Source of the DNA: an uncultured Pelagibacteraceae bacterium
Lineage (GTDB): Bacteria; Pseudomonadota; Alphaproteobacteria; Pelagibacterales; Pelagibacteraceae
DNA: 64,000 nt
Assembly (NCBI GenBank): GCA_902595595.1
Contig: CACJQX010000001.1
Location: 124,001 to 188,000, forward strand
Direction: 5' to 3'
A model generated the notes under the pieces. The model was not told the origin of the DNA. It ran no database searches and saw nothing but the letters and a program-made list of their open reading frames with translations. The stretch's first letter is position 1. Every line of letters begins with the position of its first letter. Shown piece by piece: positions 45,844-54,754 of the stretch. The position numbers and the translations under genes are program-made.

Positions 45844-46554
45844 TTAAGAAAGTTTAGATCTACCACCATCCACAGCAATTATTTGGCCTGTAATCCAAGA
45901 ACTATCTTCTGTTAGTAAGAATTTAGCAAGAGCAGCAGAGTCTTTACCTTCGCCTAATCTTCTAAGGGGATGTGCTTTTGCAATACCTTCTGCTATAGCA
46001 GTATTTTTTAACATTGGTTCTGCTATTTTAGATTTTGTTAAACTTGGTGCCACACAATTTACTCTTATGTTTGGAGCAAATTCTGCTGCAAGAGAAACCG
46101 TCAATCCTTCTACAGCAGCTTTTGCTGAAGCTATGATTGCATGATTAGTAAAACCTCTTTGAGCAGCAACTGTCGAAAATAATACTATTGAACCTTTATT
46201 TTTTTTTAAACTTTCCTGATATCCTTTTATAGCTTCTACAGCAGAATAAAGATTAAGTTTCATGCATTTCTGAAAGTCTTGTTCATTTACCATTCTTAAT
46301 GGTTTTAAATCAATTGAACCGATACAATAAGCTAGCCCCTTAATTTCAGAAATATCTGATTTAACTTTTTCTATAAACCCATCCTCTAAAACATCTGCAA
46401 CGGTATGTGAGCAACCAAGTTTTTCAGAGATAGAACTAAGTTCACTTTCATTTCTTCCAACTAAATGAATATTGTTTCCAGAGTTTTTTAATTGTTCCGC
46501 TAAACTTGATCCAATAGAACCTGTCGCACCAAAAATTACATATTTTTCTGACAT
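45844..46554 (-). CDS. Short-chain dehydrogenase/reductase
   Basis: NAD(P)-dependent oxidoreductase of classical SDR type (236 aa). The cofactor loop is YVIFGATGSIGSSLAEQL. The usual NNAG is replaced by AYCIGS. The catalytic residues are Ser in IVLFSTVAAQRGF, with HAIIASAKAAVEGL at the YxxxK position: Tyr appears replaced by Ile/Ser (A-S-A-K). The C-terminal ITGQIIAVDGGRSKLS is canonical. The missing catalytic Tyr may indicate altered chemistry. It is the first gene of an SDR-DUF6356-ANL-PQQ dehydrogenase-MBL run. Confidence 0.85.
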   Translation of the reverse strand: MSEKYVIFGATGSIGSSLAEQLKNSGNNIHLVGRNESELSSISEKLGCSHTVADVLEDGFIEKVKSDISEIKGLAYCIGSIDLKPLRMVNEQDFQKCMKLNLYSAVEAIKGYQESLKKNKGSIVLFSTVAAQRGFTNHAIIASAKAAVEGLTVSLAAEFAPNIRVNCVAPSLTKSKIAEPMLKNTAIAEGIAKAHPLRRLGEGKDSAALAKFLLTEDSSWITGQIIAVDGGRSKLS

Positions 46555-46581
46555 AAAAAATTTTATTAGTTATATTTAACT

Positions 46582-48072
46582 ATGAAGTTATTTTTTATAC
46601 TTGGTAATCAATTATTTCCAACAAAATACCTAGACCGCTTCAAAAAAGACCACCTATTTTTTATGGCTGAAGATAAGGGTTTATGCACTTATGAAAAGCA
46701 TCATAAACAAAAAATTTTATTATTTTTATCTTCTATGCGTTCTTATGCAGATGGATTAAGAAAAAATAAATTTAAATTAGAGTATTTTAAGATCGAAGAT
46801 AAAGAATTTAATGAAGAATATTTAAAAAAATTAAAAAAAATAATTAAACAAAAAAAAGTAAAAGAAATTTCAAGTTTTGAAGTAGAGGATAAATTTTTTG
46901 AAAAAAAAATTTCACAATTTTTAAAAAAAGAAAAAATACATTGGGATGTTGTTCAAACTCCTATGTTTTTAAATTCAAGAACTGAATTTAAAAACTATTT
47001 ATCAAAATCAAAAAAACCTTTTATGGCAACTTTCTACAAAGATGTTAGAAAAAAATCTGGAATATTGATGGGTTCAGATGGTAATCCAATCGGGGGCAAA
47101 TGGAGCTTTGATGAAGATAACAGAAATAAATTACCTAAAAATATTTCAATCCCTAAATTTCCAAAAATAAATGAAACCAGTCATACAAAAAAATTAAAGC
47201 CAATTATTGAAAAGGAATTTAAAAATCACCCAGGGAGTACGAATAATTTTTGGTTTGCAACAGAATATGAAGATGTTGTTAAACTTTTAGATTTTTTTAT
47301 AAAAGAAAAATCAAACTTATTTGGTGATTATGAGGATGCAGTTGATCAAAAAGATAATATTCTATTTCATAGTGCATTGAGTCCTTATATAAATTTAGGT
47401 TTAATTACTCCTGAATTTATTATCCAAAAAGTTTTAGACTTTCATAAGAAAAATAAAATTAGAATGAATTCTTTAGAGGGCTACGTCCGCCAGGTGATTG
47501 GTTGGCGAGAATTTATGCGTGGAATTTATCAGTCATATTCTCAAGAAATGGAAACTGGAAATTTTTTTAAACAAAATAGAAAAATGAAAAGTTCTTGGTA
47601 TGATGCCACCACTGGTCTTCCACCTTTAGATTATGCAATTAAAAATGTAGTTAACCATGGTTGGTCACATCACATTGAACGGTTAATGATCTTATCAAAT
47701 ATTATGAACCTTTGTGAAATTAAGCCAACAATTGTTTATAAATGGTTCATGGAAATGTTCGTAGACTCTTCAGATTGGGTAATGGTTCCTAATGTTTATG
47801 GAATGGGATTATTTAGTGATGGAGGAATTTTTGCGACCAAACCTTATATTTGTGGATCTGCATATTTTATGAAAATGATGGATTTTAAAAAAGGAGAGTG
47901 GTGTAACACTATGGATGGTCTTTATTGGAGGTTCATCGATCGAAATAGAAAATTTTTTTTAAAAAATCCTCGTTTATCGATGATGGTGAGAATATTTGAC
48001 AAAATGAAATCTGATAGAAAAAAATTAATTTTATCAGAAGCCGATAAATTCATTAAACAAAATACAATTTGA
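46582..48072 (+). CDS. Cryptochrome/photolyase-related protein (FeS-BCP/(6-4) photolyase-like)
   Basis: A 496-aa protein. The N-terminal antenna domain [16 protein letters not shown] ... [18 protein letters not shown] matches the photolyase-related DPRP family. The FAD region includes [48 protein letters not shown] and [17 protein letters not shown]. Family members such as PhrB of Agrobacterium bind a 4Fe-4S cluster with four Cys. Here the CxxC pair is absent (MMDFKKGEW), and the first Cys position reads Leu or Asp, so the cluster may be missing. It is likely DNA repair or light sensing. Confidence 0.88.
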   Translation: MKLFFILGNQLFPTKYLDRFKKDHLFFMAEDKGLCTYEKHHKQKILLFLSSMRSYADGLRKNKFKLEYFKIEDKEFNEEYLKKLKKIIKQKKVKEISSFEVEDKFFEKKISQFLKKEKIHWDVVQTPMFLNSRTEFKNYLSKSKKPFMATFYKDVRKKSGILMGSDGNPIGGKWSFDEDNRNKLPKNISIPKFPKINETSHTKKLKPIIEKEFKNHPGSTNNFWFATEYEDVVKLLDFFIKEKSNLFGDYEDAVDQKDNILFHSALSPYINLGLITPEFIIQKVLDFHKKNKIRMNSLEGYVRQVIGWREFMRGIYQSYSQEMETGNFFKQNRKMKSSWYDATTGLPPLDYAIKNVVNHGWSHHIERLMILSNIMNLCEIKPTIVYKWFMEMFVDSSDWVMVPNVYGMGLFSDGGIFATKPYICGSAYFMKMMDFKKGEWCNTMDGLYWRFIDRNRKFFLKNPRLSMMVRIFDKMKSDRKKLILSEADKFIKQNTI

Positions 48073-48200
48073 TGAAAAAGGAAAATTTACCTACTAAAAC
48101 ATGTCCAGTTTGCAAAAGACCATTTACATGGCGAAAAAAATGGAAGTTGAACTGGGAGAGAGTAAAATATTGTTCCAAGAAGTGTTCTAAGCTAAGCTAA
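48072..48200 (+). CDS. DUF2256 zinc-ribbon-like small protein
   Basis: A 42-aa protein starting at an ATG that overlaps the photolyase stop (TGATGA). It contains two Cys pairs, CPVC (residues 11-14) and YCSKKC, around a [17 protein letters not shown] core, which is the DUF2256 pattern and predicts a single zinc knuckle. DUF2256 genes are often next to, or fused with, cryptochrome/photolyase genes. The function is unknown. Confidence 0.88.
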   Translation: MKKENLPTKTCPVCKRPFTWRKKWKLNWERVKYCSKKCSKLS

Positions 48201-48205
48201 TATTA

Positions 48206-48925
48206 GTGGATATAATAGTATTACAACATATTAAAATAGAAGACCCAGGTTACATTAAAGATTTAATGTTGGCTGATGGATTTAAACTTACCACTATTGA
48301 ATTAGATGAAGGTGAAAAAATACCAGATGATTTAGGTAAATTTGATGGAATGTTTTGCATGGGAGGACCAATGGATACCCATATGGAACAAGAATATCCT
48401 TGGTTAATAGAAGAGAAGAAAAAAATTAAAGAATTTGTTGTAGATTTAAAAAAACCTTATTTAGGTTTTTGTTTAGGTTGTCAGCTTTTGGGAGAAGTAG
48501 TGGGCGGAAAAGTGGTTAAATCTAAACCAGCAGAAATTGGTATTATGGATATAAATTTCTCTAGTGAAAAAAATATAGATAAATTGTTTTCACAATTTCC
48601 TGATACAATTAAAAGTTTACAATGGCATTCATATGAAGTTCAGGGTATTGAAAATAATAAACATGTAACTTTATTAGCCTCTTCACCAATCACCAAATAT
48701 CAAATTTTTAAATATCAAAATCATGCTTATGGAATTCAATTTCATATAGAAATAAAAGATACTACTGTCAATGAATGGGGATGTGTTCCGGAGTATAAAA
48801 AAGCTTTGGAAGATCAGCTTGGTATTGGTGCATTAGAAAAGTTTGATCAATCAGCAAAAGATAATATGAAAGATATGAATAACTACTCTACAATACTTTA
48901 TAATAATTTTAAAAAATTTTTATGA
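48206..48925 (+). CDS. Type 1 glutamine amidotransferase domain protein
   Basis: A 239-aa class I GATase. The nucleophile is Cys89 in GFCLGCQLLGE, and His180/Glu182 in IQFHIEI complete the triad. FDGMFCMGGPMDTHMEQEYPWL is typical of stand-alone GuaA-like amidotransferases. It begins at GTG, since no ATG is near. The ammonia acceptor is unknown. It lies between the DUF2256 and small membrane protein genes in the photolyase run. Confidence 0.87.
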   Translation: MDIIVLQHIKIEDPGYIKDLMLADGFKLTTIELDEGEKIPDDLGKFDGMFCMGGPMDTHMEQEYPWLIEEKKKIKEFVVDLKKPYLGFCLGCQLLGEVVGGKVVKSKPAEIGIMDINFSSEKNIDKLFSQFPDTIKSLQWHSYEVQGIENNKHVTLLASSPITKYQIFKYQNHAYGIQFHIEIKDTTVNEWGCVPEYKKALEDQLGIGALEKFDQSAKDNMKDMNNYSTILYNNFKKFL

Positions 48926-49143
48926 ATAATAAAATCTTTGAATGGGCAGGGGTTATAACTGCAATATTGTATTCTTTGTTTGTCGCTTTAAATATAGGCA
49001 TAGAATTTTTTGGTTTTTGCCTGTTGTTATTGTCAGCTATTTTAATTGGAATTTGGGCCTATAGAGGTGGTCATAAAGGAATTCTATTTTTACAATTTTT
49101 TTATGCAACTGCTGGAATTATTGGGATGGTTCGTTGGTTTTAA
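48922..49143 (+). CDS. Small membrane protein (three helices), unknown
   Basis: A 73-aa hydrophobic protein beginning with IFEWAGVITAILYSLFVALNIG and ending LQFFYATAGIIGMVRWF, with GIWAYRGGHKG between. The ending resembles the PnuC-like helix-bundle pattern but the protein is far too short for PnuC. The ATG overlaps the amidotransferase stop as ATGA. It shares a TTAA double stop with the second photolyase-like gene. Confidence 0.75.
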   Translation: MNNKIFEWAGVITAILYSLFVALNIGIEFFGFCLLLLSAILIGIWAYRGGHKGILFLQFFYATAGIIGMVRWF

Positions 49144-50279
49144 TTAAAGCTTGAAACAATTTTTGGAATATAATTTTTAAAATTAAAAAAACCTTTATTG
49201 CAGTATTGCCAAGCTAATTGATCAAGATTTCTATATAAAAAATCTATCTTTAAATTATTTGAATTTAAAAAATCTAAATTTTCACCTACTGTTGGATACA
49301 AACCATAATAATTTTCAATATTTATTAATTCACTTATATCTATAATTTGACAATCAATAGATTGATTTTTTAATCTTTGTTCTTGGTCTTCTATTAAATG
49401 AGATTTAAATTTCACTAATTTTTCACTGAGTTTTATTGCTCTATTTTCATTTTTATTAGAAACTAAGTAAATTTTCTTAAACTCGTTTTCCTTAAAGTCA
49501 GTGATTTCAAATGAGAGATTATTTTCAAAAATTAAAAGATTCTTATTCTCAATATTTTGTGGGTTATTGAAATCCTGTTTAATTATTTGGTAAGATTTTT
49601 CAGATACTTTTGGGGGAGCATTTTCATTTAATTTAATATTTTGAAATCTATTGTTAGTAAATTTTTTGATATTCCATTCGCTTGCAAGGTAATGTTTGCC
49701 CTGTGTTTGAACTCCAGCCACCCATCGCCATCCAAGAGTATTCGATGCTGCATCTCCGTCATAAAGATGTTGCATGAAAAATTCTGCTCCTAATTGCCAA
49801 GGTAATTCTAGAGTAAAAATCCAAATACTGGCAAACCACATTCTAGTGTGATTGTGTAAATAATTAATTTCTTTAAGCTCTTTTACCCATTCATTAAAGC
49901 AATCTATGTTTGTTTTTCCCTCAATTGCATTAAGATAATTTTGATTATTTTGAAATTCATTTCTAATTTGATTTAATTCGATAAGATAATCAGTCCAAAC
50001 ATTTGGTCTTAGTTCTAACCACCCTTTCCAATAAGTTCGCCATAGAACTTCTTGAATAAACTTTTCATTTTTTGAAAAAGAAAATTTACTTAGAGCTTTC
50101 TGAATGACCTCTTGTTCATTAATTATTCCATGAGTTATATACGGTGATAAGCAAGATATATTAGATCTTTTTTCAGGTCCAAAATCAAAATTTCTTAATT
50201 TTGAATATTCTCCAAGATTATTCTCAACAAAATTATTTAATTGATTTAAGGCCTTAGCCCTTGAAGCTTCAAATATCAT
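49140..50279 (-). CDS. Photolyase-family protein with FAD domain first
   Basis: A 379-aa protein. Residues about 1-210 match the C-terminal FAD-binding domain of DNA photolyases: CLSPYITHGIINEQEV, QEVLWRTYWKGWLE, NHTRMWFAS at 143-151, DGDAASNTLGWRWVAG at 174-189 and TQGKHYLAS. The usual N-terminal antenna domain is missing in front. Instead an extra domain of about 150 residues follows, with alternating strands (KNLLIFENNLSF, KKIYLVSNKNENRAI) that may be a Rossmann-like unit. The domain order looks inverted relative to a typical photolyase. The function is unknown. Confidence 0.8.
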   Translation of the reverse strand: MIFEASRAKALNQLNNFVENNLGEYSKLRNFDFGPEKRSNISCLSPYITHGIINEQEVIQKALSKFSFSKNEKFIQEVLWRTYWKGWLELRPNVWTDYLIELNQIRNEFQNNQNYLNAIEGKTNIDCFNEWVKELKEINYLHNHTRMWFASIWIFTLELPWQLGAEFFMQHLYDGDAASNTLGWRWVAGVQTQGKHYLASEWNIKKFTNNRFQNIKLNENAPPKVSEKSYQIIKQDFNNPQNIENKNLLIFENNLSFEITDFKENEFKKIYLVSNKNENRAIKLSEKLVKFKSHLIEDQEQRLKNQSIDCQIIDISELINIENYYGLYPTVGENLDFLNSNNLKIDFLYRNLDQLAWQYCNKGFFNFKNYIPKIVSSFN

Positions 50280-50285
50280 TTAAAA

Positions 50286-50666
50286 TTATTTTGATTTTTT
50301 TTTCTTAAGACCCAATTTGTCACTATGTCTTAATCTTAAAACAACAATTGCTCCAGCTATTAACAAAATAGCTACTGCTTCATAAACAAGTGCAGTAGGA
50401 TCCATTTCTTTGCCTTGTAGAATAATAAATCGTGCAAGAGCGGTAATTGCAATAAGAAGTGGTAGGGTAATACTAATAGATTGTTGGTTCCAAAAAACCC
50501 TAACCATTGCTAGTACCTCCAAATAAAGAAACATTAAAAGCAAATCTGCTAATGTAACAGATTGATTTAAAAACATGTTTTTCATTTCAATCCCAACAGC
50601 AATAACAGTACTGATCAAGATAATAACCATTAATGCTAACTGTAAGTTTTTTGCAATCTTATCCAT
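50286..50666 (-). CDS. PsiE family membrane protein
   Basis: A 126-aa protein with four membrane helices. It shows the LADLLLMFLYLEVLAMVRVFW segment and ARFIILQGKEMDPTALVYEAVAILLIAGAIVVLRLRH that define the phosphate-starvation-inducible PsiE family. The role is unknown. The one-base overlap with the upstream membrane-protein gene suggests co-expression. Confidence 0.87.
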   Translation of the reverse strand: MDKIAKNLQLALMVIILISTVIAVGIEMKNMFLNQSVTLADLLLMFLYLEVLAMVRVFWNQQSISITLPLLIAITALARFIILQGKEMDPTALVYEAVAILLIAGAIVVLRLRHSDKLGLKKKKSK

Positions 50667-51124
50667 TATTTATCTTTACTAAAAGGTAACCATTTTTCAA
50701 TTGCAGATTTTAAGGGACCATCATAAGGGATTGAATAAGAGTTCGGGTTTGGACTTGTCAAAACCTCAATTCCTTTTGAAAATACGAATATAAATACTAT
50801 TACAAAAACTATGACCATGATTTTAAAAGGATCAAAATTTTTTGTTTGAAAAACACTTGCAGACTTCTCTTCTGCTCTATGGAATTGTTTAAAAGTCATA
50901 TAGACAGCAAATATTAAACCTATATGAGCTAAAAAAAGTCCAGCCCATCCAAATGCGAAAGTTGTGTAAGAAAAAACATATAAACTAAAAACAGTAGTCC
51001 AAATAAAACTTAAAACTAAAAGAATTTGTAATCTAACTGTTTTAGGAAGTGCGCGTAGATCATTCTTACTATCATCAAATAAAATATTTGCAGCATCTCT
51101 CATCCAATTCTTTATTGATTCCAT
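50666..51124 (-). CDS. Hypothetical membrane protein
   Basis: A 152-aa protein with three hydrophobic helices: LQILLVLSFIWTTVFSLYVF, FGWAGLFLAHIGLIFAVYM and IMVIVFVIVFIFVFSKGI. A short amphipathic N-terminus (MESIKNWMRDAANILFDDS) precedes them. I recognise no family. It is paired with psiE downstream and sits 57 bases from the argG end. Confidence 0.7.
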   Translation of the reverse strand: MESIKNWMRDAANILFDDSKNDLRALPKTVRLQILLVLSFIWTTVFSLYVFSYTTFAFGWAGLFLAHIGLIFAVYMTFKQFHRAEEKSASVFQTKNFDPFKIMVIVFVIVFIFVFSKGIEVLTSPNPNSYSIPYDGPLKSAIEKWLPFSKDK

Positions 51125-51154
51125 GATCCAAGGATATAATTTTTAGTGATTTAA

Positions 51155-51170
51155 ACAAATGTTAATTTGT
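51155..51170 (-). terminator. Weak hairpin downstream of argG
   Basis: ACAAAT and ATTTGT form a perfect 6-bp stem around GTTA, followed on the minus strand by TTTAAAT. It is 11 bases past the argG stop and may help end that transcript, but the stem has little GC. Confidence 0.3.
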
Positions 51171-51181
51171 CCTAAACATTA

Positions 51182-52369
51182 CTAAGAACGAAGCTTTTTT
51201 TTGTGAAAATTGATAAATCTTTCAACGTTAGATTTATTAAATGACTTATTTTCTTCAAATGAGACTTTTTTCATCGAGTAAGCGCTGCTATTAGTAACTC
51301 TAGATTGAATTGTAATATTTCCCTTATACAATTTAAGTTTAACTGAGCCATTAACTTTGCTTCTTTTTAAATCTACAATTTTTTGAAGTTTAAATCTTTC
51401 TTTTGAATACCAATAACCATTGTAAATTAACTCTGCATATCTAGACATTATCTGATCTTTTTTATGCATAGTTTCTTTATCTAAGGTAACAGACTCAATT
51501 GCTCTATGAGCATTGATTAAAAGAGTCCCACCAGGTGTTTCATATACTCCTCTAGATTTAATACCTAAAAATCTATTCTCTACTAAGTCAACTCTTCCAA
51601 TTCCATTTTTGCCTGCTAGATCATTTAACTTTGTTAATAATTTAGCTGGAGATAATTTTTTTCCATTAATTCCAAAAGGATCACCATTTTTAAAATTAAT
51701 AGTAACAAAAGATGGTTTGTTAGGTGCTTTTTCAGGAGAAACTGTTCGTTGAAAAATAAATTCTGGAGCAGAATTTTTTGGATTTTCTAAAACCTTACCT
51801 TCAGTTGATGTATGAAATAAATTATCATCCACTGAAAAAGGAGGTGCACCTTTTTTATCTTTTGGAATAGCTATGCCATGTTTTTTTGCATAATTAATTA
51901 AGTCTGTTCTTGATTTTAATTTCCAAATTCTCCACGGTGCTATGATTTTAATTTTGGGACCAAAATAATGATAGCCTAATTCAAATCTAACTTGGTCATT
52001 GCCTTTACCAGTTGCTCCGTGCGAAACAGCATAGGCTTTAAATTTTTTAGCTACTCTTATTTGATCTTTTGCAATAAGAGGTCTTGCTATTGATGTCCCT
52101 AATAAATAAACACCCTCATAGATCGCGTGTCCTCTGATCATGGGATAAACATAATCTTTAACAAAAATATCTTTTAAATCTTTAATAATTATATTTTTAA
52201 CACCAAATTTTTTTGCATTAGTTATAATTTTTTTTCTATCAATTTCTTGTCCAACATCTGCTGTGTAACAAATTACATCTGCATCATAATTTTCCTGAAG
52301 CCATTTTAAAATTATAGAAGTATCGAGCCCTCCAGAATAAGCTAGAACAATTTTCTTTTTTGATTTCAT
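51182..52369 (-). CDS. argG: Argininosuccinate synthase
   Basis: ATP-dependent condensation of citrulline and aspartate in arginine synthesis. The N-terminal PP-loop AYSGGLDTSIILKWL at residues 9-23 is clear, with YLLGTSIARPLIAK, the citrulline/aspartate site AVSHGATGKGNDQVRFELGYH, and the GRVDLVENRFLGIKSRGVYETPGG segment. The length of 395 aa is normal. The IalB-like gene precedes it by four bases. Confidence 0.97.
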   Translation of the reverse strand: MKSKKKIVLAYSGGLDTSIILKWLQENYDADVICYTADVGQEIDRKKIITNAKKFGVKNIIIKDLKDIFVKDYVYPMIRGHAIYEGVYLLGTSIARPLIAKDQIRVAKKFKAYAVSHGATGKGNDQVRFELGYHYFGPKIKIIAPWRIWKLKSRTDLINYAKKHGIAIPKDKKGAPPFSVDDNLFHTSTEGKVLENPKNSAPEFIFQRTVSPEKAPNKPSFVTINFKNGDPFGINGKKLSPAKLLTKLNDLAGKNGIGRVDLVENRFLGIKSRGVYETPGGTLLINAHRAIESVTLDKETMHKKDQIMSRYAELIYNGYWYSKERFKLQKIVDLKRSKVNGSVKLKLYKGNITIQSRVTNSSAYSMKKVSFEENKSFNKSNVERFINFHKKKLRS

Positions 52370-52373
52370 TGAA

Positions 52374-52886
52374 TTAACTACAAGCTTTTCTTGAAGCGTT
52401 ATAAGCTTTAGTAAATCCTAATAATGAGTAATGATCAATCGTTTGAGAACCTTGTTGATTGTATCCAGTGATCATAATTCTAGATCCTTTTCTCATTTGT
52501 TTGATCATTTTTAATTCGATTTTATTATCTGCGATCCATGCAAAACCTTGTTCTTTAATATCAAACTTAAATTTATTCTTCCCTGAAGCAGCAGTTACTG
52601 AATTATTTTTGTTAAATTCATAACCTGGGGTAACACTTACTTCATTTTTTATATTGTCGTTTGGTCTGAATGCTACAAATAATTTTGCATCTCTTTTATT
52701 AGTTTTGGGTGCTTGCAAAATAGGTAAAGATTGCGCAAAGCATACTTTACCATCAGCATCCATAACGACCATTGCCTCCCAATCTTTATATTTACCAATT
52801 TTTTTAATTTCCTGAGCTGAAACTTGAGCAACACCACTTATAAAAAATATTCCTAACAATATTGTAATTTTTTTAATTATGGACAT
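52374..52886 (-). CDS. IalB-like periplasmic protein (invasion-associated locus B family)
   Basis: A 170-aa protein with a signal peptide cleaved after about VSAQ (residue 25). The mature part shows GKYKDWEAMVVMDADGKVCFAQS and DIKEQGFAWIADNKIELKMIKQMRKGSRIMITGYNQQGSQTIDHYSLLGFTKA, the IalB family pattern. In free-living bacteria the name reflects homology to a Bartonella protein, not invasion; the role is unknown. It overlaps the aldo/keto reductase gene by ten bases. Confidence 0.85.
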   Translation of the reverse strand: MSIIKKITILLGIFFISGVAQVSAQEIKKIGKYKDWEAMVVMDADGKVCFAQSLPILQAPKTNKRDAKLFVAFRPNDNIKNEVSVTPGYEFNKNNSVTAASGKNKFKFDIKEQGFAWIADNKIELKMIKQMRKGSRIMITGYNQQGSQTIDHYSLLGFTKAYNASRKACS

Positions 52887-53911
52887 GGATTTGGATAAAT
52901 TGTTTGTACGTGGTTAATTTCTTTAATGACATCATCAGATAAGTTTACATTTACACTTTCTATATTTGTTTTCAACTGCTCCATTGTAGTTGCTCCAATT
53001 ATTACACTAGTCATAAAGTCTTGGATTTCACAAAATTTTATCGCCATCTGACTCATATCTAGATCAAACTTTTCACTAATTTTGTAATAATGTTCAACGG
53101 CATCCTCAGTATTTGGCTTTCTATACCTTGTCCAGAAATCGAAATCTCTCTCCATTCTTGATCCTTTGGGGAAATTCTTGTTTCTATACTTTCCACTTAA
53201 ATATCCACTTGCTAATGGTGAGTAAGCTAAGCAGCCAATGTTTTCTCTTATAGAAACTTCAGCTAGTCCAACTTCGTAAGATCTATTTAATAAACTATAA
53301 GGATTTTGGATTGACATCATTCTTGGCAACTTTTTATCTTTGGATAACTGAAGATAATTTAAAACCCCCCAAGGGGTCTCATTTGATAAACCAACGTATC
53401 TTATTTTTCCCTGATCAATATATTTATTTAACTCTGCAAGAACATCTTCAAATTTATTCCATTCATTTTCCTTATGAACATAACCAAGTCTTCCAAAATT
53501 ATTTACATTTCTTTCTGGCCAATGAAGTTGATATAAATCTATATAATCAGTTTTAAGTCTTTTAAGACTGTTATTTAAAGCAGTTTCTAAGTTTGGACCT
53601 GTAAAACTATTTTCTCCACTTCTTAAATAATCTCTTGCCGGACCAGCAACTTTTGTTGCAAGAATGACTTTGTCTCTTTTTTTTGTTTTTTCAAACCAGT
53701 TTCCAATAATTTCTTCTGTATCACCATAGGTTTCCTTTCTTGGTGGTACTGCATATAATTCAGCAGTGTCCCAAAAGTTTACTCCTTCATCTAAAGCAAA
53801 ATCCATTTGTTCAAATGCTTCAAGCTCAGTATTTTGTTCTCCCCACGTCATAGTACCGAGACAAATTGTACTCACTTTAATATTGGTATTACCTAAATTT
53901 TTGTAATTCAT
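52877..53911 (-). CDS. Aldo/keto reductase (Tas-like)
   Basis: NADPH-dependent carbonyl reductase, 344 aa. The family features are STICLGTMTWGEQNTELEAFEQMDFALDEGVNFWDTAELY with the catalytic Tyr, DYIDLYQLHWPERN with the catalytic His, IRYVGLSNETPWG and a C-terminal VIIGATTMEQLKTNIES cofactor-binding segment. The resemblance to E. coli Tas is inferred from these. The substrate is unknown. Confidence 0.9.
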   Translation of the reverse strand: MNYKNLGNTNIKVSTICLGTMTWGEQNTELEAFEQMDFALDEGVNFWDTAELYAVPPRKETYGDTEEIIGNWFEKTKKRDKVILATKVAGPARDYLRSGENSFTGPNLETALNNSLKRLKTDYIDLYQLHWPERNVNNFGRLGYVHKENEWNKFEDVLAELNKYIDQGKIRYVGLSNETPWGVLNYLQLSKDKKLPRMMSIQNPYSLLNRSYEVGLAEVSIRENIGCLAYSPLASGYLSGKYRNKNFPKGSRMERDFDFWTRYRKPNTEDAVEHYYKISEKFDLDMSQMAIKFCEIQDFMTSVIIGATTMEQLKTNIESVNVNLSDDVIKEINHVQTIYPNPCP

Positions 53912-53990
53912 TAGAAATATTAAGTTAAAATTTTGTTAATCTTTTAAGGTATCTTGAATAATTAGTAAAAGAATATATATATTACTTATT

Positions 53991-54752
53991 ATGGAATTTG
54001 ATAAAAACGGAATACTAAATAGAGCAAAAGCAGCACAACAAACAGCTGCTGTAATGGATGAAGGTTTAAGAGCCTACATGCTAAAAGTTTATAACTACAT
54101 GGCAACAGGTATATTGCTAACTGGAATAGTAGCACTATTAACATTTAAAATGTCTGTTGTTACTAATGATGCAGGTTCAATCGTTGGTTTAACGCAGATG
54201 GGGAATGCAATTTATTTATCAGGTCTTAAATGGCTTGTAATGTTAGCACCTCTAGGTATCGTTTTTTACATGAGTTTTGGAATTAATAAAATGAGTGCAT
54301 CAAAGGCACAAACTACGTTTTGGGTTTTTGCAGCTTTGATGGGTCTATCATTATCTTCAATTTTATTAATTTATACTGGAATGAGTGTAACAAGAGTTTT
54401 CTTTATTACATCTGCAACATTTGGAGCGATGAGTATTTATGGATACACAACTAAAAGAGATCTTACAAAGTTTGGATCTTTTTTAATGATGGGTCTAATT
54501 GGAATAATTATAGCTTCAATTGTTAATATCTTTATGAAATCTTCTATGATGTATTTTGTGATTTCAATTTTAGGTGTTTTAATATTTGTTGGTTTAACAG
54601 CTTATGACACTCAGAAAATCAAAAATATGTATGTTGCGTCAGACTCAGGAGAGTTAATGGGCAAGAAAGCTGTAATGGGCGCTTTAACTTTATATCTAGA
54701 TTTTATCAATCTATTTATAATGTTGTTAAGATTATTTGGTCAAAGAAGATAA
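53991..54752 (+). CDS. Bax inhibitor-1/YccA family membrane protein
   Basis: A 253-aa protein with seven membrane helices. It shows EGLRAYMLKVYNYMATGILLTGIVA, IYTGMSVTRVFFITSATFGAMSIYGYTTKRDLTKFGSFLMMGLIGIIIASIVNIF and the FVGLTAYDTQKIKNMY signature with the conserved Asp of the pH/ion switch. Bacterial members act as Ca2+ leak channels or FtsH modulators. A possible -10 TATATA lies just upstream. Confidence 0.93.
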   Translation: MEFDKNGILNRAKAAQQTAAVMDEGLRAYMLKVYNYMATGILLTGIVALLTFKMSVVTNDAGSIVGLTQMGNAIYLSGLKWLVMLAPLGIVFYMSFGINKMSASKAQTTFWVFAALMGLSLSSILLIYTGMSVTRVFFITSATFGAMSIYGYTTKRDLTKFGSFLMMGLIGIIIASIVNIFMKSSMMYFVISILGVLIFVGLTAYDTQKIKNMYVASDSGELMGKKAVMGALTLYLDFINLFIMLLRLFGQRR

Positions 54753-54754
54753 AT

